In this document: piece after piece, positions 8,790-16,732 of the stretch | Layout of the letters: each line of letters opens with the position of its first letter | Position numbering within the stretch: position 1 is the first letter of the stretch | Assembly (NCBI GenBank): GCA_030041545.1 | Contig: JASHNQ010000015.1 | Location: 110,693 to 174,692 of the forward strand | Length of the DNA stretch: 64,000 bases | Direction: 5' to 3' | Source of the DNA: a candidate division FCPU426 bacterium | GTDB lineage: Bacteria; Oederibacteriota; Muellerivitia; Muellerivitales; Muellerivitaceae | Notes under the pieces: model-generated | Told to the model about the DNA's origin: nothing | Databases searched by the model: none | Seen by the model: only the letters and a program-made list of their open reading frames with translations | Translations under genes and position numbers: made by a program

Positions 8790-8810
8790 GTTGCAAAGGC
8801 GAAGTCTTAT

Positions 8811-8932
8811 TGGCCACAGATGAATGGGATGAACACAGATAAAATCTTTAGCTTAAAAAAAATCGAAACGAAACTAAAAATGGACTGAATTTTCTTTAGC
8901 CTTATCACATGTATCCCATTCATCTGTGGCTA
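8811..8932. repeat. Inverted repeat of the CCACAGATGAA type
   Basis: Arms around GGCCACAGATGAATGGGAT (8812-8830) and its complement ATCCCATTCATCTGTGG (8913-8929) enclose an AT-rich loop of about 80 bp. This sequence type is widespread as an intergenic repeat in many bacterial phyla. It lies just past the stop of the beta-barrel gene and may act as a transcript end. Confidence 0.7.
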
Positions 8933-8943
8933 AATGACTTTTT

Positions 8944-10212
8944 TTAAAAGCTCACGTCCATGCGGGCCCCGGCCTGTCCCCAAAGGCCGGACAGGTTGAA
9001 GACGCCTCCCGGGCTGCCCCAGGGGGCGGCCACGTAAACCCGGCCGTCGATGCGGTCCGTGAACTGGCAGACTGTGTCCAACCGCGAATAGCCGCTTTGG
9101 CCGTCGAAGTCGTAGAGGTTGGTCTCGTCCAGGGTGATGTCCAGCCACTGGAAGGGCCCGGCCACGTCGATGGCGAAGACCCCGAATTGGGTGGAGGAAA
9201 AGCTCTCGAAGCTGGAGCCGCCGCTCAGGGTGGGGTAATTGGCGTACTCCAACTCGAAGGTGGCGGTCTGCGCCTGCTGGTCGGCGTAGCGCGTTTCCCA
9301 GCCGGCGCCCGTGCTGAAGGCCCCTTGCCAATTCCCGCTCGTTTCCTGCCCCGCCGCGCCCTCGAAATAGACGTCCAGGTCCCCCACCCCTTGGGAAATA
9401 TCGAAGCCCCCGCGCCCCATTTGGCCCTTGGGCAGGTAGGCGGAAAGGGATATCTCGCCGCTCTCCAGGAAGGCGAAGCTGTCGTAGCCCGCTTCCCCCC
9501 GGAAGTAGCCGCCGGCGGGGTTGCCGTAGGTGGGGTTTCCCGGAAGCCCGGTCAGGTAGAGGTTGGCCGTGCCCGAGGGAATCTGGGCCATGACCATGTC
9601 CACGCCCGTGCGTTCGTCCGAGGGCAGGAAAAAGTCGTAGGGTTGGGAATTGAGGAAGTCGGTCGGGTTAAAGAACTTGGCGGCCCCATATTTCACCTTC
9701 TGGCGGCCGATGGTGAAGAAGATCTCATGGTCGATGTTGGCCGAGATGCGTAGTTCCTGCAGCTCCACCGACAGGTTGTCGCTGGTTTGGGTGCCGAAAC
9801 CATAGGGGTTGGTGTAGGTGCTTTCCGTGGGATTGCCGCTGGAAACCCCGGTGGGGTCATAGAAGGCGCGGATGCGGGCGAAAACCCGGTTGTCGTTCTC
9901 CAGCTTGGAATCCAGGTAAAGGAAGAGGATGTTGGGGTTGCTGATAAGGTCTTGTTCCAGGGAAGTCCCTTTTTGCAGGTAATAGTCCGCCTCGGTGGAA
10001 AGGGTACCGCCGATCTGCATGTTCTCCTCGGCGGAGGTTAAAAGGTTATGGAGATTGCCGGCCATGGTATCCGGGCTGGAAGCGGCCGGCGTGGGAGCAG
10101 GGGTGGCGACGGCCGGGGGCCCGCCGAACATCTCGCTTTCGGACGGGCGGTCATCCGCAAAGGCGGAGAATGGGCTTGCCAGCACAAGCATTAAAAGAAC
10201 AATCCATCGCAT
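8944..10212 (-). CDS. Outer-membrane beta-barrel protein of the ABC/LolA-like operon
   Basis: 422 residues with a signal peptide ending at SAFADD. The mature part has alternating polar/hydrophobic strands rich in Gly, Tyr and Phe and ends in DVSF, a C-terminal aromatic typical of outer-membrane barrels. IGRQKVKYGAAKFFNPTDF resembles a stretch seen in DUF1302/alginate-export-type porins. A Pro/Ala/Thr linker and a short helix (residues 30-65) precede the barrel. It is the last gene of the operon ATPase - FtsX - FtsX - LolA-like - barrel, so it may receive or export the substrate at the outer membrane. Substrate unknown. Confidence 0.75.
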   Translation of the reverse strand: MRWIVLLMLVLASPFSAFADDRPSESEMFGGPPAVATPAPTPAASSPDTMAGNLHNLLTSAEENMQIGGTLSTEADYYLQKGTSLEQDLISNPNILFLYLDSKLENDNRVFARIRAFYDPTGVSSGNPTESTYTNPYGFGTQTSDNLSVELQELRISANIDHEIFFTIGRQKVKYGAAKFFNPTDFLNSQPYDFFLPSDERTGVDMVMAQIPSGTANLYLTGLPGNPTYGNPAGGYFRGEAGYDSFAFLESGEISLSAYLPKGQMGRGGFDISQGVGDLDVYFEGAAGQETSGNWQGAFSTGAGWETRYADQQAQTATFELEYANYPTLSGGSSFESFSSTQFGVFAIDVAGPFQWLDITLDETNLYDFDGQSGYSRLDTVCQFTDRIDGRVYVAAPWGSPGGVFNLSGLWGQAGARMDVSF

Positions 10213-10317
10213 TTTTACGCCCCCTAAGTTTAATAGCTTTAAGATTCATTACATTTCCTATTTTTTCTATTTCATACCCCGAAAAAATATTTAAAAATTT
10301 ATGGAAATGTGGGGATC

Positions 10318-10340
10318 GGCGGGCATTCCTCGCAATGACA
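10318..10340. repeat. Solo end of repeat family A (copy 3)
   Basis: CATTCCTCGCAATGACA preceded by GCGGG is the reverse complement of the left end of the full element at 16584 (GTCATTGCGAGGAATG). Only this end is present, directly after the stop of the LolA-like gene. Confidence 0.65.
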
Positions 10341-10345
10341 GTTAA

Positions 10346-11167
10346 TTACCTGCTCTTGGTTTCCAGCCACGCCTTGGTGAACATGTTCTCCGGCAGGGCC
10401 GAAAGGTCCACCGACTGGATGATGACCAGCGTGGAATTGCCCTTGTCGATCTCGTCGTAGATGTGGATCTCGTGCGGGAACCACTGGTAGCCCTTCTTGG
10501 AGTCGCTGTAGAGTTTGTCCCACTTGGGGTCGTAGCTGGTGCGCATCAGGCGCCCCGAGAGGGCGAAGTCCTGCCGCTTGAGGTAGTTGCCGGTGGCTTC
10601 GTCCACCCAGAATTCCACCAAAGGGTAGGCCACGTCCACCCCGTTTTTCACGGTCAATTTCAGGTGCCAGACGGTGAAGTTACCCAGCTTTTCCTCACCC
10701 ACGAACTGGGGGTCGTACTCGCCGGCCAAATCCGACTGGTCGAAGTCCTCGCGGTCCGAATCCGTGCCGCCGATGCGCTCCCGGTCCGTGCGGCGCTCCC
10801 ACTTGCCAACGGTCGGGTCGTAGTACCAAAGGTTGCGGTCCACCCGCAGGTAACCCTTCCCCGCGTCGGTCTTGGGTTGGGTGAAGAGGATCATCAGCTT
10901 CTGGTCGATATCCCTCCGGTAGACCAGGGCCTCCTGGGCGATGTCGGGCTTGTCCTTCTGGTGCTGCTCCAGGTAAACCAGGGCCTTGTAGTCCCCGCCG
11001 CTTCGGATGCGCAGGTCGATGCCCTTGAGGATATCCACCATCTGGGCCTGGGTCAGGGCGTCCGCCGCCCACATCATTCCAGGCAAAAACACCGAGACCA
11101 CGGCTAAAAGGAATATTTCACCGCGAAGGCGCGAAGCCCGCGAAAAAAACCGTTCAAATCTTTTCAT
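10346..11167 (-). CDS. LolA-like outer-membrane lipoprotein-sorting protein
   Basis: 273 residues from the ATG at 11167 (GGGAGGG nine bases upstream); a longer frame upstream is only repeat sequence. A signal peptide runs to about MMWAADA. The mature protein matches the LolA_like group found next to FtsX-type ABC transporters: DKPDIAQEALVYRRDIDQK, the GYLRVDRNLWYYDP turn, the TDSDREDF segment and a WHLKL strand. It probably carries a lipid or lipoprotein across the periplasm from the FtsX permeases to the barrel protein encoded next. The n-region of the signal peptide (SRASRLRGE) is encoded by the arm of an interspersed repeat. Confidence 0.85.
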   Translation of the reverse strand: MKRFERFFSRASRLRGEIFLLAVVSVFLPGMMWAADALTQAQMVDILKGIDLRIRSGGDYKALVYLEQHQKDKPDIAQEALVYRRDIDQKLMILFTQPKTDAGKGYLRVDRNLWYYDPTVGKWERRTDRERIGGTDSDREDFDQSDLAGEYDPQFVGEEKLGNFTVWHLKLTVKNGVDVAYPLVEFWVDEATGNYLKRQDFALSGRLMRTSYDPKWDKLYSDSKKGYQWFPHEIHIYDEIDKGNSTLVIIQSVDLSALPENMFTKAWLETKSR

Positions 11168-11231
11168 TATCTCAATCCCTCCCTTTTGTTGTTTTATGCC
11201 GTTCTTCGCGATCTTCGCGCCTTCGCGGTGA
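11117..11231. repeat. Inverted repeat, CCGCGAAGGCGCGAAG type (family C, copy 1)
   Basis: Left arm CACCGCGAAGGCGCGAAG at 11119-11136 and right arm CTTCGCGCCTTCGCGGTG at 11213-11230 are inverted copies. The left arm lies inside the signal peptide coding region of the LolA-like gene, the loop holds its RBS and start codon. A second copy is at 19733. Confidence 0.8.
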
Positions 11232-11238
11232 TAAGCCG

Positions 11239-12564
11239 CTACCCAACGCGGGACATGGCCGTGATGGGCCTCATGCGCGCCGCCTTGAACGAGGGGATCA
11301 ACGAAACCAGCGTGCAGCAAAGGGTGATGATGGACGCGCCGCCTAGGATGCGTATTGGGTCCAGCGCGAAGTGGAAGGTGGTGGACATGAGGAACATCTC
11401 AGCCCCCGGCGGCATCGGAAAATGTAGGGTGTCAAGAATCACCGCCAAAAGGCTTCCCAAGAGGGCTCCTGTGGCCGTGCCCATGGCCCCCAGGCAGAAG
11501 GCCTCCATCACGAACATGGTCAACACGGCCCGACGCCGCATGCCGATGGCGCGCAGCGTCCCGATTTCGCGGGTACGCTCGCGGATGGCGATCCAAAGGG
11601 TATTCATGATGCCTACGGCGATGATGACCAAGAGGATGGTGGTTAAAAGATAGCTCAATCCGTCTACGCCTTTTAGGCCCCACATGGCCCAGCTGATTTC
11701 GTCTTCCCAGGTGGTGATATCCAGTTTTTGGCCCGTCCATTCCTCCCGGTTGACCTCATCGAATTTCTGCCAGAAGACCTTGTCGGCCTCCCGGTCCATG
11801 ACCGTATAACCCGCTCCGGTGAGGGCCTTGCGCAGCAGGTCCATGTCCCGTGGGATGTGGTTCATGTTCTTCAGGTAAACGAGGATGGCGCCCGTGGCGG
11901 AATCGTTGATCTGGTAGAGCTGGTTCAATGTTTCTTGGGGTATGAAGACGTTGAAGGAGGTCATCATCCCCATGTCCTTGGCCACGCCGCAGACCCGAAC
12001 GTCCACCGTGTTGTTGACCCCCCGGTCGGTCAGGACGGAAAAGACCAGGCTGTCCCCGGTCTTGACCTTGAGTTTTTGGGCCAGGCTTTCAAACAGGAGG
12101 ATGGATCCGGGTTTCGCCAGGTCTTCCAGCTTTCCCTCCTCCATCTTGATGACCTTGGGCAGTCGTGGTTCGTGGGCTATGTCCACGCCCGCGATGCCTA
12201 CCTGGGTGCTGTCGGTCGCCGAAACAAGCCGTGCCCAGCCCCGGCCCCGGGCCGTCAGGTAATCCAGGTCTGGCAGCGTCTTGGCGATGATCTCCTCGAT
12301 CTTCTTGTAGTCGGTGACCAACGGCGCGCTTTGGCCCGCCGTCACCTTGTAGAAACCACCGATGTTGAGGTGCCCGGTGGCCACCGTGGTGGCCGACTCG
12401 ATCATGGTGGCCTTCACCCCCGAGGAAAGGCAGCCTAGGAAGACCAGCAGGGTGGTCACGCCCGCGATGGCGCCGCCTAAAAGCAGGCTCCGTCGGCTGT
12501 GGGTCAAAAGATTTCGAAAGGCGATTAGGAACAATTGGGAGACGCCTTCGAGCCAATGTTTCAT
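11239..12564 (-). CDS. FtsX-family ABC transporter permease (MacB/LolC-like)
   Basis: 441 residues. One N-terminal helix after THSRRSLLLGGAIAGVTTLLVFLG, a large periplasmic MacB-PCD domain (about residues 45-290) and a C-terminal FtsX core with three helices; the cytoplasmic RTREIGTLRAIGMRRR motif between them contacts the ATPase. It begins 1 bp after the previous permease stop, with GGAGG inside that gene's end. With the ATPase at 14716 it should form a heterodimeric transporter that uses ATP to move force through the periplasm, typically on lipoproteins or lipids, rather than a classic pore. Partner: the LolA-like protein downstream. Confidence 0.88.
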   Translation of the reverse strand: MKHWLEGVSQLFLIAFRNLLTHSRRSLLLGGAIAGVTTLLVFLGCLSSGVKATMIESATTVATGHLNIGGFYKVTAGQSAPLVTDYKKIEEIIAKTLPDLDYLTARGRGWARLVSATDSTQVGIAGVDIAHEPRLPKVIKMEEGKLEDLAKPGSILLFESLAQKLKVKTGDSLVFSVLTDRGVNNTVDVRVCGVAKDMGMMTSFNVFIPQETLNQLYQINDSATGAILVYLKNMNHIPRDMDLLRKALTGAGYTVMDREADKVFWQKFDEVNREEWTGQKLDITTWEDEISWAMWGLKGVDGLSYLLTTILLVIIAVGIMNTLWIAIRERTREIGTLRAIGMRRRAVLTMFVMEAFCLGAMGTATGALLGSLLAVILDTLHFPMPPGAEMFLMSTTFHFALDPIRILGGASIITLCCTLVSLIPSFKAARMRPITAMSRVG

Positions 12565-12565
12565 T

Positions 12566-14716
12566 TTAGTCCTCCGCCGCGATGGCCTGGATGGGCGACA
12601 CCCTCGTTGCCATCCAGGCGGGATAAAGCGCCGAGATGCAGGTGACGATCACCACCACGATGAAAGCCCCGATGAGGCTTCCCGCGTTGAGCCAGGGGAA
12701 AAACTTGGGCCCGGAAAAGAAGAAATAAAACCAATCGTTGGGCGCGGCCATCCCGACATGCTCCAGGAGGACCACCAGGGCGCTGCCCAAGGCCGATCCG
12801 ATGGTTCCGAAGACCAGTCCCAGGGCCATCGTTTCCACCACGACCATGAACAACACGAAAAGTCGGCGGGCGCCGATGGCGCGCATGGTGCCGATTTCCC
12901 GGACGCGCTGCAGGGTGGCCATGACTACCGCGTTATTAATGATGACCAGCATCACCACGAAGATGATGAAGCTGGCCAGGAATAGAATGAGTTTGGTAAG
13001 GTTCACGAACTGGCCCACGAAGCCCGTGGACTGCTGCCAGTCGATCACCTTCAAGCCCAGGTTGTCCTTGTCCGAAATCGCCTGGAGGTTCTTCATGGTT
13101 TGTTTCAACTTGGAGGGATCTTTCAGGATGACGGCGGCCCCCATGACTATGCCCTTGTCAATCTCGTCCTGGGTATAGGCCTGCCTGGTCAGGTCCACCC
13201 GCTTCACCTTGGCCCCGCCCATGGCGGCCTCGTCGTTGATGGCCTTCGGCTGGCTTTGCACCACGTCCGTCTTGGTGGAACCACCGAAGAGATCGGCCTC
13301 GGCCTGGTCCCTCGGCACGAACTTGACGCCCGCGGCCTTTTCCAGCGATTTTGTTTCGGCGATCTTTTCCGGCGTCACGTAGCCGTAGAGGTCCCGGAAG
13401 CTCATCAGGTCCATCAAGCTTAAGGATCCCGCCATGCTGGATTTCTCCAGCCCCCTGAACTGAAAGGTGCCGTAGATTTTCACGTTGACGGCTTCCACGT
13501 AACCCGACTTGGTATAGGTCTTGATGGTCAGGGTGTCGCCCGGCTTCAGGCGGTAAAGCTCCAACATCGGGGCCAGTTGGTCGTAAAAAATCTTGTAACG
13601 GGCTTCGAAGTTGGAATCATTCGTGTCAAAAAAGGAAGAAAGCAGTTTGGGCAGGTCTGTTTCCTTCGAATGCAAGGCCCCCTGCAATATCGATACGGCC
13701 TTCTGGCTGGAAAGGGGGTCCAATTGCAGCACGATCTCGTGAGTTTGTTCGCGGTTCTGCCTCACCAGGTCCTGCAGGTCGGGGTTCTTGGCGATGGTCT
13801 GCCGCTTTTCCGTAATGGCTTCGTGGATTTGGTCCAACCGGTGGGCCGATTTGAGCTTGAACATGTTCTCATAAACGTACTTGGACAAAAGCATTCCCCG
13901 GTGGCCTGGGGGGACCATCCCTCCGTCCACGATCTGCAGGCGGTCGAAGGACTTGGCAAAAGCGTCTAGGTCCGTCCCAACGTAGGAAAGGAAAATCTGG
14001 TCCGAGTCGGGCACCAGGTAGGCGATCTTGTTCTCCAAAAACTCCAGGTGGTTGAGGGGGTCGGCATCAAAGCCGGCCCAGAAGGCCGGGGAAGCCGCGT
14101 GTTGTAGGTCCTTGATCGACTGGGGGTCCACCGAACCCGCCGCCCCGATCTTGTTGTGTTTTTCCATGTCGTTTTGGATGACGAAAATCATCTGCCGCAC
14201 GTGGGCCTTGAGGCTGTCGATCATCTCTTTCCTTTGCTGGCGGGTCATCTGGCCCGAGGCCTCATGCGGAGGGCCGGGGTTTGATTGTGCCGGTTCCATA
14301 ATGGAACCGGCGCCCGGCGATTCGGCCTTGCGCAGTTTCTCCAGGATCTGGTCGATGGTGTTGCCGTAGACCACGATGGCCGTGTTGACGCCCTCGGGCA
14401 CCACGGCGGAGACGTTGGGGTCGGACAGGAGGGGCCCCTTGATCTTGGAGAAGTCCGGGATGGGGTCCAGGTCCGGGATCTGCCAGCTGTCGAAAAGCGC
14501 GGGTTTGTCCTTTGAAGAACTCTCGTAAACCTGCGCATGGCCGGCCACCGAGTCGATGATGCTCTTGCTCATGGTCTTGTCCATGCTGTTAACCAAGGAG
14601 CCGCCCACCACGAAGAAAAAGGTGGCGGCCAGGATGATCAAGCCGACGATGACGTTCAAAAAACTGGAGAAGATGTTGCGCAGGGAGATGCGCAACAGCA
14701 GGAGCGCCCAGCCCAT
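12566..14716 (-). CDS. Large FtsX-family ABC transporter permease
   Basis: 716 residues. N-terminal helix near FLNVIVGLIILAATFFFVVGG, then an unusually large periplasmic part (about residues 45-590) with long charged helices (for example MTRQQRKEMIDSLKAHV), and the FtsX three-helix core with RVREIGTMRAIGARR. The ATG overlaps the ATPase stop (TGATG), so translation is coupled. It pairs with the 441-residue permease. The periplasmic domain is some 250 residues larger than in LolC/LolE or MacB and has no recognised subdomain, so it may bind a specific partner. The family is clear, the substrate is not. Confidence 0.85.
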   Translation of the reverse strand: MGWALLLLRISLRNIFSSFLNVIVGLIILAATFFFVVGGSLVNSMDKTMSKSIIDSVAGHAQVYESSSKDKPALFDSWQIPDLDPIPDFSKIKGPLLSDPNVSAVVPEGVNTAIVVYGNTIDQILEKLRKAESPGAGSIMEPAQSNPGPPHEASGQMTRQQRKEMIDSLKAHVRQMIFVIQNDMEKHNKIGAAGSVDPQSIKDLQHAASPAFWAGFDADPLNHLEFLENKIAYLVPDSDQIFLSYVGTDLDAFAKSFDRLQIVDGGMVPPGHRGMLLSKYVYENMFKLKSAHRLDQIHEAITEKRQTIAKNPDLQDLVRQNREQTHEIVLQLDPLSSQKAVSILQGALHSKETDLPKLLSSFFDTNDSNFEARYKIFYDQLAPMLELYRLKPGDTLTIKTYTKSGYVEAVNVKIYGTFQFRGLEKSSMAGSLSLMDLMSFRDLYGYVTPEKIAETKSLEKAAGVKFVPRDQAEADLFGGSTKTDVVQSQPKAINDEAAMGGAKVKRVDLTRQAYTQDEIDKGIVMGAAVILKDPSKLKQTMKNLQAISDKDNLGLKVIDWQQSTGFVGQFVNLTKLILFLASFIIFVVMLVIINNAVVMATLQRVREIGTMRAIGARRLFVLFMVVVETMALGLVFGTIGSALGSALVVLLEHVGMAAPNDWFYFFFSGPKFFPWLNAGSLIGAFIVVVIVTCISALYPAWMATRVSPIQAIAAED

Positions 14717-15435
14717 CAGTGCCTCCCCGCCGCCGCCTTGCCCGCGGCGATCTTCCCATCGGCCAGCCGGATGACGGAATTGGCGTGGCTCATCACCTTG
14801 GCGTCATGGGTGGAAAAGATAAAGGTGGTCTTCTCCTCCTCGTTCATTTCCTTCATGAGGTCGATGATGTTTTCCCCCGTGACCGAGTCCAGGTTGGCCG
14901 TGGGCTCGTCGGCCAGCACGATCTTGGGGCGGGTCACCAGGGCGCGGGCGATGGCCACCCGCTGGCGCTGGCCACCGGAGAGCTCGCTGGGCCGGTGCTG
15001 GGTGTGCTTGTCCAGGCCCACCTTTTTCAAAAGTTCGTCCACGCGCTGGGCCCTTTCCGCGGCCGTGAACTTGCGCTGGAGCAGGAGGGGGAATTCCACG
15101 TTTTGGAAGACGGACAACACAGGCACCAGGTTGAAGCTCTGGAAGATGAATCCCAGCGTATGGAGCCGTAGGTCCGTCAGCTGGCGGTCGTTCAGGCCCT
15201 TGGTATCCTGGCCGTCCACCATCACCGTCCCCCGGGTGGCCGTGTCCACGCAGCCGATGAGGTTTAGGAGGGTGGTCTTGCCCGACCCGGAGGGGCCCAC
15301 GATGGAAAGGAAGTCCCCCTGGCGGACCGTCAAGCTGACGCCGCGCAGGGCCGGAACCACCACTTTGTCCAAGTGGTACTCCTTCACAACCTTCTGGATG
15401 GAGACAATGGCCGTTTTTTCGGCGTGTTGGGGCAT
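14716..15435 (-). CDS. ABC transporter ATPase, LolD/MacB type
   Basis: 239 residues from the ATG at 15435, preferred over an upstream in-frame codon because AAGGAG lies eight bases before it. Walker A GPSGSGKT (about residues 47-54), Q-loop LGFIFQSFNLVP, signature LSGGQRQRVAIARAL, Walker B IVLADEPT and the H-loop STHD are all intact. It is the first gene of the operon with the two FtsX permeases, the LolA-like protein and the barrel. A CpxR-like box and a TATAGT -10 box lie directly upstream, so it should respond to the divergently encoded two-component system. Confidence 0.94.
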   Translation of the reverse strand: MPQHAEKTAIVSIQKVVKEYHLDKVVVPALRGVSLTVRQGDFLSIVGPSGSGKTTLLNLIGCVDTATRGTVMVDGQDTKGLNDRQLTDLRLHTLGFIFQSFNLVPVLSVFQNVEFPLLLQRKFTAAERAQRVDELLKKVGLDKHTQHRPSELSGGQRQRVAIARALVTRPKIVLADEPTANLDSVTGENIIDLMKEMNEEEKTTFIFSTHDAKVMSHANSVIRLADGKIAAGKAAAGRH

Positions 15436-15488
15436 AGGCTCGCTCCTTAAATTTTTCGGCTTTTCCCGGGTTCTTTTTCGAGGGCCCA

Positions 15489-15544
15489 ACTATACAGGAA
15501 GACGCCCCGGAAAATAAATTCCACTTTTCGTAACAAAATGTAAC
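15489..15544 (-). promoter_or_regulatory. Envelope ABC operon promoter with GTAAC box (site b)
   Basis: GTAAC-AAAAT-GTAAC at 15530-15544. On the minus strand a -10 box TATAGT (15494-15489; 5/6) follows after 35 bp, with no recognisable -35 box, as expected for an activator-dependent promoter. The ATPase start codon is about 55 bp further on. Confidence 0.65.
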
Positions 15545-15646
15545 TAACCCCTGGCTTTTGAAAACAATTTCAGCCTTCCGATAGAAAGATCCGGAGTTGG
15601 CTGGTTTTGTTTATTCCTCGGTGCTTTTTTTATTTCGAGAGGGTCA

Positions 15647-15744
15647 CACCGTTCTCAATATTAGGCTGGAAGCCTATTGGCAAATGTTGAAATGTGTAAC
15701 AAATGGTAACAGCTGGCGTGGCGGACGGGCCTGCGTGCTAAAAT
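15647..15744. promoter_or_regulatory. Divergent control region with GTAAC box (site c)
   Basis: CACCGTTCTCA at 15647, a dyad TAGGCT-GGA-AGCCTA (15662-15676), then GTAAC-AAATG-GTAAC at 15696-15710. Leftward, TAATAT (15663-15658) is a -10 candidate 32 bp from the box. Rightward, the extended -10 TGCTAAAAT (15736-15744) could drive the response regulator. The block 15647-15710 is repeated at 50918-50982. Confidence 0.6.
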
Positions 15745-15761
15745 TTAAAGAAAAAAAACGT

Positions 15762-15838
15762 CCAACACAAAGCCTCAAAGACGCCAAGAAAGGCGATTCT
15801 TTGGTTCTAACTTTGAACCTTTGTGCCTTCGTGTTGGC
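15762..15838. repeat. Inverted repeat in the 5' leader of the response regulator
   Basis: CCAACACAAAGCCTCAAAG at 15762 is mirrored by CCTTTGTGCCTTCGTGTTGG ending at 15837. It resembles the common AACACAAAGGCACGAAG intergenic repeat. The right arm ends only 15 bp before the regulator start codon, so in RNA it could form a stem near the ribosome site. Confidence 0.65.
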
Positions 15839-15852
15839 TTTGGGTGCTAAAA

Positions 15853-16566
15853 ATGACCTCCAAAAAACAAATCCTCCTCATCGACGACGATCAGAAGCTC
15901 AATGAACTCCTGAAAAACTACCTAGCCAAGTTCGACATGGGGGTCACCTCTGTCGTGCATCCGGAGGAGGGCCTGAACCTCCTGAAAAAGCGCGGGCCCG
16001 ACTTGGTGATCCTGGACGTGATGCTGCCGGGGAAGGACGGCTTTGAGGTTTGCCGGGAAATCCGCAAGTCCTCCAAGGTGCCCATCATCATGCTCACCGC
16101 CCGCGGCGACGTAACCGACCGGGTGGTGGGGCTGGAAATCGGAGCGGACGACTACCTGCCCAAGCCCTTCGAGCCCCGTGAGCTGGTGGCGCGCATTCAA
16201 ACCGTCTTGAGGCGCTTAGCCCCCCTCCCTTCCGCGGCGCCCGCCGGTTTCCTGCAGTCGGACGGCCTTACCGTGGACCTGGCCAAGCGCACCGCGGCCC
16301 TGAAAAAAAGGGAATTGGGCCTGACCACCACTGAGTTTGAGGTCCTCCTTTTCTTCCTGAATAACCCAGGGGTGGTCCTCAGCCGCGACCGCATCATGGA
16401 ATACCTGAAAGGCATCGAATGCGAGGCCTTCAACCGCTCCATTGATATCGCGGTCAGCCGCTTGCGGCGCAAGCTCAAGGACAGCGCGGAAAAACCGAAG
16501 TTTTTTAAAACCGTCTGGGGCGAGGGTTATCTTTTCATCGGGAAGGTAGCCCATGTTCCGGTTTGA
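15853..16566 (+). CDS. OmpR/CpxR-family response regulator
   Basis: 237 residues from the ATG at 15853; the receiver fold begins at once (KQILLIDDD). The acidic pocket D11-D13, phospho-acceptor D55 (LVILDVML), T82 and K104 (YLPKPF) are all present. The C-terminal winged-helix DNA-binding domain (about residues 140-235) includes GLTTTEFEVLLFFL and the recognition helix SIDIAVSRLRRKL. OmpR-type regulators bind direct repeats spaced about 10 bp; four such GTAAC-N5-GTAAC sites exist in the window, one directly upstream of this gene. The kinase gene follows after a repeat insertion. The RBS is weak. The CpxR label rests on site similarity and is tentative. Confidence 0.92.
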   Translation: MTSKKQILLIDDDQKLNELLKNYLAKFDMGVTSVVHPEEGLNLLKKRGPDLVILDVMLPGKDGFEVCREIRKSSKVPIIMLTARGDVTDRVVGLEIGADDYLPKPFEPRELVARIQTVLRRLAPLPSAAPAGFLQSDGLTVDLAKRTAALKKRELGLTTTEFEVLLFFLNNPGVVLSRDRIMEYLKGIECEAFNRSIDIAVSRLRRKLKDSAEKPKFFKTVWGEGYLFIGKVAHVPV

Positions 16567-16583
16567 TTTAAAATTATTTGTCC

Positions 16584-16732
16584 GTCATTGCGAGGAATGC
16601 CCCGCGAATAGCGGGACGTTTATGACGAAGCAACCTCAGTTAAAATACGCCCTTGGAAAGGACCAACTGCTAAAGGCTAAACCACCCATGAACTGGGGTT
16701 GCTCCGCCTCAAAATTCGAGGCTCGCAATGAC
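16584..16732. mobile_element. MITE-like palindromic element, family A, full copy 2
   Basis: 149 bp with terminal inverted repeats GTCATTGCGAGG... and ...CTCGCAATGAC, an internal hairpin CCCGC-GAATA-GCGGG and GAAGCAACCTCAGTT mirrored further on by AACTGGGGTTGCTCCGC. It lies between the response regulator and kinase genes; its right terminus supplies the kinase start codon and an RBS-like GAGG. Confidence 0.8.
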
